A stretch of DNA of 64,000 nucleotides, taken from positions 930,001-994,000 of the forward strand of contig CAWGTB010000003.1 in the NCBI GenBank assembly GCA_963825405.1, read 5' to 3'. A program made the position numbers and the translations under genes. The stretch comes from JACPNO01 sp963825405. Lineage in GTDB: Bacteria > Acidobacteriota > Terriglobia > Bryobacterales > Bryobacteraceae. Shown here in pieces: positions 8,512-18,476 of the stretch (position 1 is the stretch's first letter; every line of letters begins with the position of its first letter). The notes below the pieces were generated by a model, which saw only the letters and a program-made list of their open reading frames with translations, did not search any database and had not been told where the DNA came from.

Positions 8512-10736
8512 CGGCTTTCCGCGAGGCGTTGCCGGTAGGCCTCACGCGCAAATTCGTAGGCGCGCTGAGCTTCGCCGCGCTCTTCGATCCGGATCTGCGG
8601 AGCTTCCTTCTGCGACCAGCATTGATCGACCGCGCGCAGGCACCACTCCGCGCTCTTCGCGACGCGCGAATCGGCTTGTCGTCCACCAGCACGAAGATCG
8701 GATTGGTGTGCGACGACGGCAGAATGCGCAGCGCGATCCAACTGCTGCGATCGATCTTAGTAGTCGAAGGCGATCGGCCGCAGCGACGCCATCGGCGGCA
8801 ATTTCCTGGCGCGCTACCGCTTCGCCGTTCACGATCAGTTCCACCGGGACCGTGCGCGTGTGCGCCGATGCGCGCGCGTTCCAGATCCCAATACGGCTTC
8901 TGATCGTAGGGCAGTCTTGCGAATGGTTTCGTCGGGCGGTTCGTCGAGCAGCGCCGCCACGTTGCGCCGTCACATGCACGCTGCGCGGGCGCGCCCAGAG
9001 CGCAGTTCGCTTGCGCCCGCGCCCATCGCGGCATCGTTCACTTTGAAATCGATGAGATGGCTCTTGCCGTCCGACACGTAGTTGCGCCCCTCGCGAATGC
9101 CGTCGATCCAATCGCGGTAATCGAACTTGCCGTTCGTCTGGCGCACGTAGCTGCGGCCGAGGCCGACGCGCTCGCCGTAGATGCAGGGAAAATCCGTCTC
9201 GCCGCTGATGCGCGTGCGATAGCCGACGTTCAGCGTGTGGTACCAGATGTTCAGCTCCCAGGCGTAGGGCGTGTCGACGGTGGAAATGAAATCCACCAGA
9301 TCGTGCGTGACGCCGACGATGTATTCATTCGCGCCGATGCCGTCGAAGGGCGGCATTTCGTCGGTGAGCAGCTTCTCGTTCTTGACCGCGAGTCCCCAGC
9401 CGGAGTGCGCGAAGCCGGTGACCGCGCCCTGCGTCTTGGCCCAGCGGAAGATCGGCAGGCCCCAGCTCGGCCACTCCTCGATGCGCTTCGTGCCGGGGTA
9501 ATCTTCCTCCTTCAGGCCGAGCAGGCACGATGTGGCCGGTGTGGCTGGACGGGAAAGCCGGAGACCTCCACGTCGTAGCGCATCAGGTTGTCCTTGGTCG
9601 AGAGCTGGTTGTCCTTGCCCTCGAAAGAACGTCTTCTGAAAATACCAGCTCGGGCCCCAGCTCAGCACGGAGCCGATCTTCAAATCTTCGCCCAGGATGT
9701 GGCGCATCATGTCCTGCGGGATAGACGCCTTCGGTCGGCTTTTCGTAGTGCGCGCAGCCGGCGGCGTGGATGTGATGATCGCCCGAGTACCAGCCCATTT
9801 TGGCGGGATCGATCCAGCGCTCCAGGCGGAAGGTCAGCTCCATGGGCTCGTCGCCCACGTCGAAGCTGCTGCTGTCTTCTTGCGATACTCGGGGCCGCGC
9901 GTGTAGTCGATCGTGTAATCGCCCGGCGGCAGCAGGAGCGTAGTCGCCGTTGGCGCGATAGACCTGCGGCTGGAAGGCCAGATCGGGCGCGAGACGCTTG
10001 GCCTGCGAGGGGTAGACGCGGCCCGTCGCGATCGCGAATCTGAAACGCGGCCGTGGTGGGATGGTCGTCGAAATCGAGCACGCGCAGGGTGACTTTGGTG
10101 GCCGGCCTGGCGGTGAACAGCAGATCGACTTCGCTGCGGAAGCCGAGATCCTGCGTGCCTTGTCCGACGTTGAAGCTCAGCTTGGCTTCGCGCTTTCCGG
10201 CATCGCGCGAGTAGAGCTGCAGGATGCGGTACTCGAGTTCGAGACCCGAGAGGCGGGGCGCATCGGCTGCTTGTCGAACATTTGGACATCGAGGAAGCGG
10301 CGCGCGACCAGGCCTTCGGGACTGCCCGCCAGCCTGCCGGCGTTCGGGCTGTCAGCGGCTAAAACCGGCGTGATGTCGGCTTCGTTCTGGACCTTGACCA
10401 GGAAGTGCGCCAGCCCTGCTCGACCAGCTCGGGCTTGGCTGGCCCTTCCTGCACCTTGACGCGGCTTTCCGGATTGATGTTCACGACCACCAGACAATGG
10501 CGGTCGAGAATACGCTGCATCTCGGCGACGGCTTGCACGCGATCGGCAGGCGTACCGGCTAAGCGGCGCAGCTCGGCAGTTTCATCGGCAGGAAGCGGCT
10601 CGCCGACGACGCTGAGAGCTTCCAGCAGACGCAGGACCTGCGCGGCAAACGGCTGGTGATCGACGTTGGCGATGACTGGCAGATTCTGCGCGGAAGCAAG
10701 GAAGACGAAACACGTGCAGGCTAGAAGAAAACGCAT
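8508..10736 (-). pseudogene. CehA/McbA-like metallohydrolase (PHP fold), heavily frameshifted
   Basis: A secreted protein of about 740 residues can be followed only by changing frame repeatedly (at least eight times). ATG at 10736 follows AGGAG and starts a signal peptide (MRFLLACTCFVFLASAQ). Downstream come beta-sandwich-like segments, then the PHP metal motif YSGDHHIHAAGC (near 9790), LGEDLKIGSVLSWGP, GFAHSGWGLAVKNE, and the late SGETDFPCIYGERVG. These match CehA/McbA-type hydrolases, which include carbaryl hydrolase; substrate here is unknown. Its end overlaps the small membrane gene start. The density of frame changes is the highest in the window and could be sequence error or decay. Confidence 0.6.
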
Positions 10737-10773
10737 CGGGCACTCCTGAGGTCTAGCAGTATACACCGACCAA

Positions 10774-11572
10774 TCACTTCCACATCGCGCAGCCGCCGCC
10801 CGTACTTGAACCGTCCACATCTTGAACGGCTACGAGCGTATTCTCGGGCATTTCAGGTTGAGGCGAAAGCACCATCAGCCGCTTTAGCATGGAGGCGTCC
10901 TTGGGAAATAGCTGCCAATCGCGGTTCTCCTGCTGCACGTAAACAACTTCAGTATGGCGCGGTTGCCGTAGACGATCCTCCGAAGTTACCTGTTTTCGGA
11001 GGACGATCAGGGCGCGCGCTTTTGGCCCTTTGCGACTCCGTGTGCCGCCGCCAGAAAGGGTCAGCGTTCCTGTAACGCCGGCAGATTGCAACGCTTTGAG
11101 TTGCACGACGGAAAGCCTGGCGTCGCTACCGTCGAGGTTCCTAATCGTCAGCCCGCCCGTTGCAGGCTGTAGGTGGGCGCACTCGACCGTCAGTTCCTGC
11201 TGATCATACCCCTGCCTCGCGCCGAGTTCGTACCACTTGTTCGCAGTGGCGGGATCGGGGCTCACACCTAAACCATCCTCGTACAATCCGGCGATGACGA
11301 CGCTTGCTTCACCGGATCCCTGCGCGGAGGCCAAGCGGTACCATTTCATTGCTTCTGTGTAGTCTTGCTTGACGACGGTACTCGACTCGTAGACATGACC
11401 CAGAGCGAGTTGCGCCTCAATCTCGCCGCGATTCGCAGAAGATTTAAACTCCCGCAATGCGGTCTCGGCATCCCCGTTCGCAATGGCGCGCCACCCGGCC
11501 AGGACGTCGGCATAGAGATCTACTGGCCAGTATTCCCAGCGCGAGAAAACGTGTTTTGGCGAATTGGCGCAC
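10774..11572 (-). CDS. Secreted Sel1-like (TPR) repeat protein
   Basis: About 265 residues. Two Sel1 repeats are clear: AQLALGHVYESSTVVKQDYTEAMKWYRLA and ASVVIAGLYEDGLGVSPDPATANKWYELGA. A second, beta-rich part follows (GGLTIRNLDGSDARL, GTLTLSGGG) and the protein ends GGGCAMWK. The continuous frame opens at TTG 11580 without a signal peptide, but GTG at 11572 in the next frame encodes a convincing one (RQFAKTRFLALGILAS); I infer a frame change near 11520 and give the GTG as start. Stand-alone gene, 37 bases upstream of the metallohydrolase. Sel1 repeats mediate protein contacts; the partner is unknown. Confidence 0.6.
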
Positions 11573-11814
11573 GTCGGCAAAAGTACGCTACCATATTGGA
11601 GGAGCGTTTCTGCAAAGCAGGTGACGGTTTCCTATTTTGATCCAACAGTCAAAATATAGGGAATTCGACTCGATCAGAACGCGCTGGTGAGCAGGCTCCG
11701 GGAACATACGGAGAAGCCTAAAGGCGCTCGGCGGATGCCCGCCCCGTTTTCACTAAACAGGGTCAATGGCGGATGCTGGCACGGCCCCGTGGTGCGCTCC
11801 AACTCCACTTCAGC

Positions 11815-11997
11815 CTAGCCGTGGCCGAAGTGCATCAACCAACCCAGGCCGAATAGCGCTACCAGGAAGCATCCGAAAACGTAGCCGCCATATTGCAGGC
11901 GCTCGCGATCGGTTTTCTTGCTCACCACTCCCAGCACCACTGAGGTGAAAAGCGAGAACAGGAACGACGCTTCGAAATGGGAGAGATTCATGTGCAT
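11815..11997 (-). CDS. Small two-helix membrane protein
   Basis: 60 residues (or 58 from the inner ATG at 11991). Two hydrophobic helices, FLFSLFTSVVLGVVS and YVFGCFLVALFGLGWLMHFG, are joined by a charged loop KKTDRERLQYG. The ATG at 11997 overlaps the upstream gene's stop (TGATG), indicating coupled translation. No family recognised; the tight coupling suggests it works with the upstream membrane protein. Confidence 0.65.
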   Translation of the reverse strand: MHMNLSHFEASFLFSLFTSVVLGVVSKKTDRERLQYGGYVFGCFLVALFGLGWLMHFGHG

Positions 11998-12416
11998 CAG
12001 CTTTTTCTCCCGCCGGCGATTTCGTAGGCATCCACCATGGCCAGTACGTTGAGCAAACCGGCGGCAACCAGGAACTTGGTGCCGTAATCGTGCGCGTGGC
12101 CCGGCATGTCGACCTGCGAATACCCCAGCCAGGAAGTGAGCAGGTAGAGAATTCCGGAGGAGAGGTCGCCGACGAAGCCGCCCCAATTGATGAGGACCGT
12201 GAGCACGTCGCCGCTCTGCGGTTGAAACATCGCCCCGCGCATCAGCAGGCCGGTCACAAACATGCAGGTGATGGCGGCGGCCAGCAGCGCGGCACGGCCG
12301 CGCTGACCCAGCAGAAAATGTCCGCCGCCGGGTACCAGCCAGCCTAACGCAACGGCAGGTAGCCACTTCTGCAGCGGAGGCATGGGCTCTTTTGGAGCTG
12401 TTTCCTTGGTAGCCAT
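11997..12416 (-). CDS. Membrane protein with GGGHFLLG motif (possibly DUF6677)
   Basis: 139 residues with four or five hydrophobic segments. After a Pro/Lys N-terminus comes LPAVALGWLVPGGGHFLLGQRGRAALL, a motif resembling TM2/DUF6677-type small membrane proteins, then hydrophobic LLAAAITCMFVTGLLMRG, ILYLLTSWLGYSQ and FLVAAGLLNVLAMVDAYEI. The C-terminal NVLAMVDAYEIA is typical of acidobacterial homologues I have seen described only as hypothetical. Coupled to the 60-residue membrane gene. Role unknown. Confidence 0.7.
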   Translation of the reverse strand: MATKETAPKEPMPPLQKWLPAVALGWLVPGGGHFLLGQRGRAALLAAAITCMFVTGLLMRGAMFQPQSGDVLTVLINWGGFVGDLSSGILYLLTSWLGYSQVDMPGHAHDYGTKFLVAAGLLNVLAMVDAYEIAGGRKS

Positions 12417-12444
12417 ACTGTCTTTTGTTCAGTTTACCATGCTG

Positions 12445-13423
12445 CTACGGACGGCTATCCGGAATGCGGCTGGCCAGCTCGATCATGATGCGCAGCGCGC
12501 GCGGCCCCTGATCTCCGCTCAGAATCAGGTAGCGATGCTTGCCGCCGGGGGATGCCGCGAAGTGAGTACGGCCTTCGGCATCTACGGTAATCGTGCCGGG
12601 CGGCGATGTCGAAAATGAAGCGGGCCGCAGCGCGTAAAGCACGGCCGTCGGATCCCAGGTGGGGCGGTCGTAGGGCATCTTTTGGTAGGCCTTCCAGGCG
12701 TCCACCAGCGGATGATCGGGCGCATAGCCAAAATCATTCAGGATGCTGGAGCCGGGATAGAGAATCGCGTTGCCCACTTCGAAACCGCTGGTGACGATTG
12801 GCGTGGGCCAGTCGGCGAATAGCTTTTGCGCCGACGGGATATCGGTCTGGATGTTGTACTCCGGCTTACCATCGGGAAATGCTCCGCCCATCATGGCCAG
12901 CAGGCGGACTTTGCGCTTCACCAGAACGCGGTCCGCCAGGAGTTGCCAGCAGGCGCGCGAGGTTGGTGCTGAAGCCGACCTGCACGATGGTCACCGCGCC
13001 ATCGTTCTCCTGCGACAGAATGCGGCGCAGCAGGCCGACGGCTTCGGGCGCTTCGCGTCCATCCAGCAGGCGGTGGGGAAAAACCAGCTTGCCGTCGGGC
13101 CGCTTGCGCGTGGCGGGAAGGCGGATCATGTCGGCGTCTTCCGGCGTTTTCCCGTTGCGCACGGTGCCGATGGGGATCTCGGGCCGCCCATAGAACGTGT
13201 TCATGGCGTCGATGAAGGGCGCCGCCCAGCGATTGTCCTTGGTCACGGTGACGGCCAGCAGCTTGGCTTCGCCGCGGCTTTGGGCAGCGTGAATCATGGC
13301 CAGGGCGACGGCATCGTCGATGTCGTTGCCCATGTCGGTATCGAAAATCAGACGGACGGGTTGCGCGGCGACAGGGCCGGCGAGCGCCAGGCAGGCGCTC
13401 AGAACCAATAGTAGTTTTTTCAT
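12445..13423 (-). CDS. Secreted inosine/uridine-type nucleoside hydrolase (frameshifted)
   Basis: About 325 residues after joining two frames near 12935. A signal peptide (MKKLLLVLSACLALAGPVAAQ) precedes the family metal/ribose motif LIFDTDMGNDIDDAVALAM. Downstream landmarks are VTIVQVGFSTNLARLL, the frame change, then LAMMGGAFPDGKPEYNIQTD, and DPTAVLYALRP, which carries the late Asp of the family. Nucleoside hydrolases split purine or pyrimidine nucleosides to base and ribose; secretion suggests scavenging. The start overlaps the stop of the upstream gene (ATGA). A single indel is enough to explain the break. Confidence 0.8.
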
Positions 13424-14059
13424 TGAGTGCGGTTGGGTTCGAGAATTTCGCCCCAGATCACCTGGTAGACTTCCAGGTCGTCATCCAGGTTATGTCCGGC
13501 GCGCACGAAGACGCGGGTATTGGGCTTTGAGCGCGGAGGGCTCGACGGCGATGCCGTCTTCAAAATAGTAGGTGTCGGGGCGGCGGACGAAAGTCTTCTC
13601 GCCATCCTGCCGGGTGCGCAGCACCAGGCTGCCATCGGACAAGCGCGCGATGATGCCGGTAAAGGTCAGATTGCCGCGCGGCGCGATGATGTCGATGGCG
13701 CTGCGGGTGCGCCGGTACGTGCCGGGCGGGGCTGCCGGCCGCGGCGGCAGCGGCGCATCGATCAAGGCGTGAATGGTGCGGGCGTAGCGCAGGGACGCGT
13801 TCGGAACCTGATCGGAAACGATCTCGATATAGTCGCCCTGGCGCAGTCCGGCCATGGTGGTGCGGTGCTGTTCGCGCTCAACGTAGGTGCGGGAATCGAA
13901 CATAAAGCGGAAAATCTGATTGCTGCCTGCGGCACGCACGCTGATGTCGCCTGACGATCCGGTATCCCATTCCACCAGCACGCCGCGCACGAAGCCGGGA
14001 TGTGGCTTTTCCTGCGCGAACAGGACGATCGTTGCCAGAAGGCCCGCCCACAACCGCAC
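13420..14059 (-). CDS. Secreted protein with OB-like beta regions, unknown function (frameshifted)
   Basis: About 212 residues after joining frames near 13530. Starts with a signal peptide (MRLWAGLLATIVLFAQ). The mature part has beta-rich stretches FVRGVLVEWDTGSSGDISVRAA, GDYIEIVSDQVP, FTGIIARLSDGSLVLRTRQDGE and, after the frame change, TRVFVRAGHNLDDDLEVYQ. These suggest one or two small barrels, but I cannot place it in a family. The stop overlaps the nucleoside hydrolase start, so they form an operon. It is divergent from the sigma-factor operon. Confidence 0.6.
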
Positions 14060-14140
14060 GTGGCACCTCCGAAATCACGATATCACGCTGTAAGGTTTCT
14101 GCGCCTGCCGGGACTACCTGATTCAGTGAGACAGTAGTCC

Positions 14141-14707
14141 GTGACAGGTGAGTCCAGCCCGGATGCTCTTACGCTGCAGGCGGCCGACGCCATGATCGCG
14201 CGCCAACGCGAGGAACTCGTACGCCGCTACGAAAGTCTGCTGGCTGCCTACCAGCCGGCTTTGGCGCGCATGGCTGCGTCTTACGAGTGGGCGCCGCACA
14301 AGCGGGAAGATCTTTTGCAGGAAATTCTGCTGGCGATCTGGAAGGCGCTTCCCAAATTTCGCGGCGATTGCTCGGAGCGCACGTTTATGTTCCGCATCGC
14401 ACAAAATCGCTGCCTGACGCACATCTGGCAGCGCGGCCGCGATGCGCAAACCGCCGACGATCCGCCCGATCTGCCAGACCCGCATTCCAATCCGGAAGCG
14501 CAGGTGATTGCCTTACGCGAACAGAACCGGTTGCAGGACGCGATCCGCAGCCTGCCCATCGCCTATCGCCAGGTACTGACGCTGACGCTCGAAGATCTCT
14601 CGCAAGCCGAGATTGCCGCCGTGCTCGGCATCACGGAAAACAATGCCGCCGTTCGCTTGAACCGGGCGCGCAATGCGCTGAGAAAGGTGCTGGGAGGGCC
14701 ACGCTGA
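14141..14707 (+). CDS. ECF-type RNA polymerase sigma factor
   Basis: 188 residues. Sigma-70 region 2 is seen in REDLLQEILLAIWKALPKFRG followed by SERTFMFRIAQNRCLTHIWQR; region 4 is AIRSLPIAYRQVLTLTLEDLSQAEIAAVLGITENNAAVRLNRARNAL. GTG at 14141 is the given start; an internal ATG (MIARQREEL) is an alternative. The downstream membrane gene begins inside its stop codon (TGATG), the usual arrangement for a sigma factor and its membrane partner or anti-sigma factor. Signal and regulon unknown. Confidence 0.92.
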   Translation: MTGESSPDALTLQAADAMIARQREELVRRYESLLAAYQPALARMAASYEWAPHKREDLLQEILLAIWKALPKFRGDCSERTFMFRIAQNRCLTHIWQRGRDAQTADDPPDLPDPHSNPEAQVIALREQNRLQDAIRSLPIAYRQVLTLTLEDLSQAEIAAVLGITENNAAVRLNRARNALRKVLGGPR

Positions 14708-15313
14708 TGGTGGATCAGGAACTCAAAGATTGGCAGGCCACGTGGCAGTCCGCCGCGGCAACCGCGAAAACCGTTCCGCCTTTCGACATCCGCCATCATG
14801 CCGCGCGCGCCGGCCGCCGGCTGACGGTTCGCTATGCCGCGGGATGCTTGTGGGCCGTGGCGCTGCTGCTGTTTTCCGCGGTTTATGCCCAGCAGCACCC
14901 CACGCTGCAATGGCTGCTGTGGGCGGCCGCCGTATGGATCGCGACGCTGGTGGCCGTGGGCTTCATGATCTGGAACGGGCGTGGATTGTGGACCGCCGCG
15001 GTCGATCCAACGCCGCCTACGTGGAGCTTTCCCGCAAGCGCTGCCTGGCTGAATTGCGCATGATTCGTTTTGGGTATGCGCTGCTATCCGCTGAACTGGT
15101 GGTCGTAATTCCCTGGCTGCTGTGGAGTTTCTTTTCCAAGTCGCAGCTCGCCGGGATTCGATCCTGCTGTCGCATCTGACCGGCTTCGCCGTGCTGCTGG
15201 CGCTGACCGTGGGCTACTTGATTTGGTTCACGATGTACCGCCGCCGGAAGCTGCGCGAACTGGACCTGCTGGCGGAGTTCCAGCGCAGCGTGAACGAAGA
15301 CGACATCGCGTAG
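14707..15313 (+). CDS. Membrane protein, probable partner of the ECF sigma factor (frameshifted)
   Basis: About 200 residues across three frames, with changes near 14995 and 15145. The N-terminus is cytosolic (MVDQELKDWQATWQSAA, FDIRHHAARAGRRLTVRY), followed by four TM segments: CLWAVALLLFSAVYAQ, LLWAAAVWIATLVAVGFMIW, YALLSAELVVVIPWLLWSF and GFAVLLALTVGYLIWFTMY. It ends with charged RRRKLRELDLLAEFQRSVN. Coupled to the sigma factor by a TGATG overlap. The layout suggests an anti-sigma or sensing role, but no zinc-finger HxxxCxxC motif is seen, so the function is an inference from context. Confidence 0.6.
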
Positions 15314-15353
15314 CCACGGGCGCGGCTGCTATCCTAGCAGTTACCCCCAATTT

Positions 15354-16754
15354 ATGGCTTTGCGGTTCTACAATACCCTAACGCTCAACGTGCAGCCCTT
15401 TGCCCCGGCGCACGACAACACGGTGCGCATGTACACCTGCGGCCCGACCGTGTACGATTTCGCGCATATCGGAAATTTCCGCACGTTTGTGTTCTACGAC
15501 CTGCTGCGGCGCTGGCTGCATGCCAGCGGATTCAAACTTGATCACGTCATGAACATCACCGACGTCGAGGACAAGATCATCCGCAACGCGCTGGCGCGTC
15601 AGCAATCGCTTGCCGACTACACGGCTATTTATGAGCGGGCGTTTCTGGAGGATACAGGGACGCTTCGTCTGCAACGCCCGGAGCGAATGGTTCGCGCTAC
15701 CGAGCACATTGCAGAGATGGCGGCGGCCATAGCCACGCTGGGAGAAAAAGGCTTCACCTACGAAACCAACGGATCGATTTATTACCGGATCGCCAGTTTC
15801 CCGCAGTATGGCGCGCTCTCCCACAACGATTTCGGCGGGATGCGTTCCGGAGCCCGCGTGGACGTCGATACGTATGACAAAGCCGATGCCCGCGACTTTG
15901 CGCTGTGGAAGGCCGCCAAGGATGGCGAGCCAGCTTGGGACACGGCGGTCGGCCGCGGGCGGCCTGGCTGGCACATCGAATGTTCCGTGATGGCGATTCA
16001 GTACCTGGGCGCCACGCTGGATATTCACGCCGGTGGAGTGGACCTGATTTTTCCCCATCACGAGAATGAAATCGCCCAGTCCGAGGCACTTACCGGCAAG
16101 CCGTTCGCGCGCTTCTGGATGCACTCGGAATTCCTGCTGGTGGACGGACAGAAGATGTCCAAGTCGCTCGGCAACTATCACACTCTGCGCGACGTGCTGG
16201 GGCGTGGCTTTGCGCCCGAAGCGGTGCGCTATTTGCTGGCGTCGGTGCCTTACCGAAAGCAGCTCAACTTTACTTTTCAAGAGTTAAAGTCTGCGGCTAC
16301 CGCGATCGACCGCTTGCGCAATTACAAGATGCGCCTCGAGCAGGTGAAATTTCCAGCCGGCGGCAATGAAAAATTGTTGGAGCGTACTGCCGCGGCGAGC
16401 CGCGCATTTGGCGAGAGCCTGGACGACGATCTGAACACCGCCGAAGCTCTGGCCGCGATTTTCGAATACGTGCGCGAGACTAATACGGCCATGGACGCGG
16501 GCGAGTTCCGCGCCGACAACGCCGGCCCCGCCGCCGCGCTGCTGGAGCGATTCGATGCCATCTTCGATGTGATGCGCCCCACGGCGAAGGATGGGTCGGT
16601 GTCCGATGAGCAAATCGAGGCGCTCATCGTGGAGCGCGGCCAAGCCAAGAAGGCGCGAAACTTTGCGCGCAGCGATCAAATTCGCGATGAATTGGCAGCG
16701 CAGGGAGTCCTCCTCGAAGACACTAAGGACGGAGTGCGATGGAAAAGAAAGTGA
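15354..16754 (+). CDS. cysS: Cysteinyl-tRNA synthetase
   Basis: Class I aminoacyl-tRNA synthetase charging tRNA-Cys; 466 residues, normal length. The Rossmann core shows the zinc-ligand region YTCGPTVYDFAHIGN (HIGH motif at ~38-41), NITDVEDKII, GWHIECSVMA, DLIFPHHENEIAQSEA and KMSKS (K at ~267, in GQKMSKSLGN). The C-terminal anticodon region ends ARNFARSDQIRDELAAQGVLLEDTKDGVRWKR, characteristic of CysS. It overlaps the next gene by 16 bases, linking it to sulfur amino-acid metabolism. Intact reading frame. Confidence 0.97.
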   Translation: MALRFYNTLTLNVQPFAPAHDNTVRMYTCGPTVYDFAHIGNFRTFVFYDLLRRWLHASGFKLDHVMNITDVEDKIIRNALARQQSLADYTAIYERAFLEDTGTLRLQRPERMVRATEHIAEMAAAIATLGEKGFTYETNGSIYYRIASFPQYGALSHNDFGGMRSGARVDVDTYDKADARDFALWKAAKDGEPAWDTAVGRGRPGWHIECSVMAIQYLGATLDIHAGGVDLIFPHHENEIAQSEALTGKPFARFWMHSEFLLVDGQKMSKSLGNYHTLRDVLGRGFAPEAVRYLLASVPYRKQLNFTFQELKSAATAIDRLRNYKMRLEQVKFPAGGNEKLLERTAAASRAFGESLDDDLNTAEALAAIFEYVRETNTAMDAGEFRADNAGPAAALLERFDAIFDVMRPTAKDGSVSDEQIEALIVERGQAKKARNFARSDQIRDELAAQGVLLEDTKDGVRWKRK

Positions 16755-17965
16755 AGATCCAGACCCGGGCAGTGCATGCCGGAGACCGCAAGAGAAACGG
16801 GGCGCACATCCCGGTGACCACGCCGATTTACACGGCGTCCAGCTTTTTCTACGACGACATGGCGCAGCTCGATCGCGTGTTCGGCCGGGAAGAGGCGGGC
16901 TTTGTTTATGCCCGCTACGACAACCCGACCACAGCGGCGCTCGAAGAATTGGTGACTTCCCTCGAGAACGGGCACGGCGCGATGGCTTGTAGCTCCGGCA
17001 TGACCGCGGTGCACATGGCCCTGTTGACGGCGCTGACGGACCGCCGCAAATCCGTGCTGGCGGCGAGCGCTCTCTATGGCGCGACCGTCGCGATGCTCAT
17101 GAATATGCTCGAGCCGCTGGGCGTCGAAGTGAACTTCGTCGATGTCTGCGATCTCGACGCTGTGGCGCGCGCCGTCGCGGAACACAAGCCGGGCTGCGTG
17201 CTGATCGAAACGATTTCGAATCCGCTGCTGCGCGTGCCGCAGATGGACCGCGTCGCGGAGATTGCCGGCAGCGCCGGCGCAGCCCTGGTGGTGGACAGCA
17301 CGTTCGCAACCCCGCTACTACTGCGTCCATTTGAATGGGGCGCGAACCTGGTGGTGCACAGCCTCACCAAATATCTGGCCGGGCATGGCGACGTGCTGGG
17401 CGGGATAGTAGTTTCCGACGCCGCGCATTTTGAAACGCTGCGCGCGCTGGGGCGTACCTCGGGTCCGGTGCTTGGTCCGTTCGAGAGCTATCTTTCGATG
17501 CGCGGCATCAAGACCTTTGCCGTGCGCATGGAACGGCAGTGCGCGAACGCCAAGCAGGTGGCTTCCTGGCTGGCTGGGCAGGCGGGCATTGAGCGCGTTT
17601 ATTTTCCCGGCGATCCGGCGCATCCCGATGCTGCCACCATACGGCGCTTATTGCCGGAGGGGCAATATGGCGGCATGGTCAGCTTTGAATTGCGCGGCGC
17701 CGAGCAGCAGGATGTGTTCCAGTTCATGAACGCGCTAGGCACAATCGTGCCGGCCACTTCGCTGGGCGACGTTCACAGCATGATGCTCTACCCGCGGATG
17801 AGCTCGCATCGCGACATCTCGCCGAAGCACCGCGAGCGGATGGGTATTCGCGAAAACCTGGTCCGGCTCTCGGTCGGCATCGAGGCCGTCGACGACATCA
17901 TCGCCGATCTGGAACAGGCGCTGATGAAGTGCTCCCGCCTGCTGGTCCAACGCGGCGCGCGGTAG
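16739..17965 (+). CDS. Cys/Met metabolism PLP-dependent enzyme (cystathionine gamma-synthase/lyase family)
   Basis: 408 residues. Family motifs: YARYDNPTTAALEELV, the PLP-stacking region CSSGMTAVHMALLTAL, IETISNPLLRVPQ, DSTFATPLLLRP and the Schiff-base Lys in VVHSLTKYLAGHGDVLGG. C-terminal SLGDVHSMMLYPRMSSHRDISPKHRERMGI and LVRLSVGIEAVDDIIADLEQAL are typical. Could be cystathionine gamma-synthase, gamma-lyase or methionine gamma-lyase; sequence alone does not decide. Co-transcribed with cysS. Its 3' end overlaps the convergent beta-barrel gene by 68 bases. Confidence 0.9.
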   Translation: MEKKVKIQTRAVHAGDRKRNGAHIPVTTPIYTASSFFYDDMAQLDRVFGREEAGFVYARYDNPTTAALEELVTSLENGHGAMACSSGMTAVHMALLTALTDRRKSVLAASALYGATVAMLMNMLEPLGVEVNFVDVCDLDAVARAVAEHKPGCVLIETISNPLLRVPQMDRVAEIAGSAGAALVVDSTFATPLLLRPFEWGANLVVHSLTKYLAGHGDVLGGIVVSDAAHFETLRALGRTSGPVLGPFESYLSMRGIKTFAVRMERQCANAKQVASWLAGQAGIERVYFPGDPAHPDAATIRRLLPEGQYGGMVSFELRGAEQQDVFQFMNALGTIVPATSLGDVHSMMLYPRMSSHRDISPKHRERMGIRENLVRLSVGIEAVDDIIADLEQALMKCSRLLVQRGAR

Positions 17966-18476
17966 CTTCAATGTAAGTGGCGAATCCGCCAGGTTTGCCC
18001 GGCGGAGCGATTTCGAAGGTAAGCGCCAGAGTGTTGGTCCCGGTCTTTTTGTAGGTGAGGCGGAAGCCCGGGTTTGACGCCGATGGCTCGCTACGGAACT
18101 GCACCGAGCTCCTGTCATCGGAAGGCTCAACGGCGTAATCGATGACGTGACCTTCGTTGTCGAAATACATGCCCCGCAGCCGGTTCCCTCCTGGTTCTGG
18201 ATAAATGATCATTAAATCGCTGTGCGAATAGGCTGGACGCTCTTTGGTAGCGGGATATTCGGCGCGATTCTTTCGCACTAGAATCTTTTCCTGCAGATCG
18301 GCGGTGAATGAGAAGCCGCCCGAGCCTTGGCCAGGCGCGCCGCCGCCTTCACCCACCCACTCACCAAGCAGAAAGCTGAGGGGCGCCCACGGACCCGGTG
18401 GGCTGGCCGTCTGCTGGCCGAACGCCAGGGCGACAGTAAGGATCCACCATAGGGCTGTGCGCGTCATAGTTATCAT
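17898..18476 (-). CDS. Secreted small beta-barrel protein (nitrobindin/THAP4-like)
   Basis: 192 residues. A signal peptide (TRTALWWILTVALAFGQQ) is followed by WAPLSFLLGEWVGEGGG, which resembles the start of nitrobindin/THAP4-like 10-strand barrels, and by alternating strands (GFSFTADLQEKILVRKNR, RLRGMYFDNEGHVIDYAVEP, FRLTYKKTGTNTLALTFEIA). The chosen ATG at 18476 overlaps the in-frame stop that ends the methyltransferase extension (ATGA); an in-frame ATG at 18467 is also possible. The coupling places it in an operon with the methyltransferase. Heme or other ligand binding is not shown. Confidence 0.65.
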   Translation of the reverse strand: MITMTRTALWWILTVALAFGQQTASPPGPWAPLSFLLGEWVGEGGGAPGQGSGGFSFTADLQEKILVRKNRAEYPATKERPAYSHSDLMIIYPEPGGNRLRGMYFDNEGHVIDYAVEPSDDRSSVQFRSEPSASNPGFRLTYKKTGTNTLALTFEIAPPGKPGGFATYIEATARRVGPAGGSTSSAPVPDRR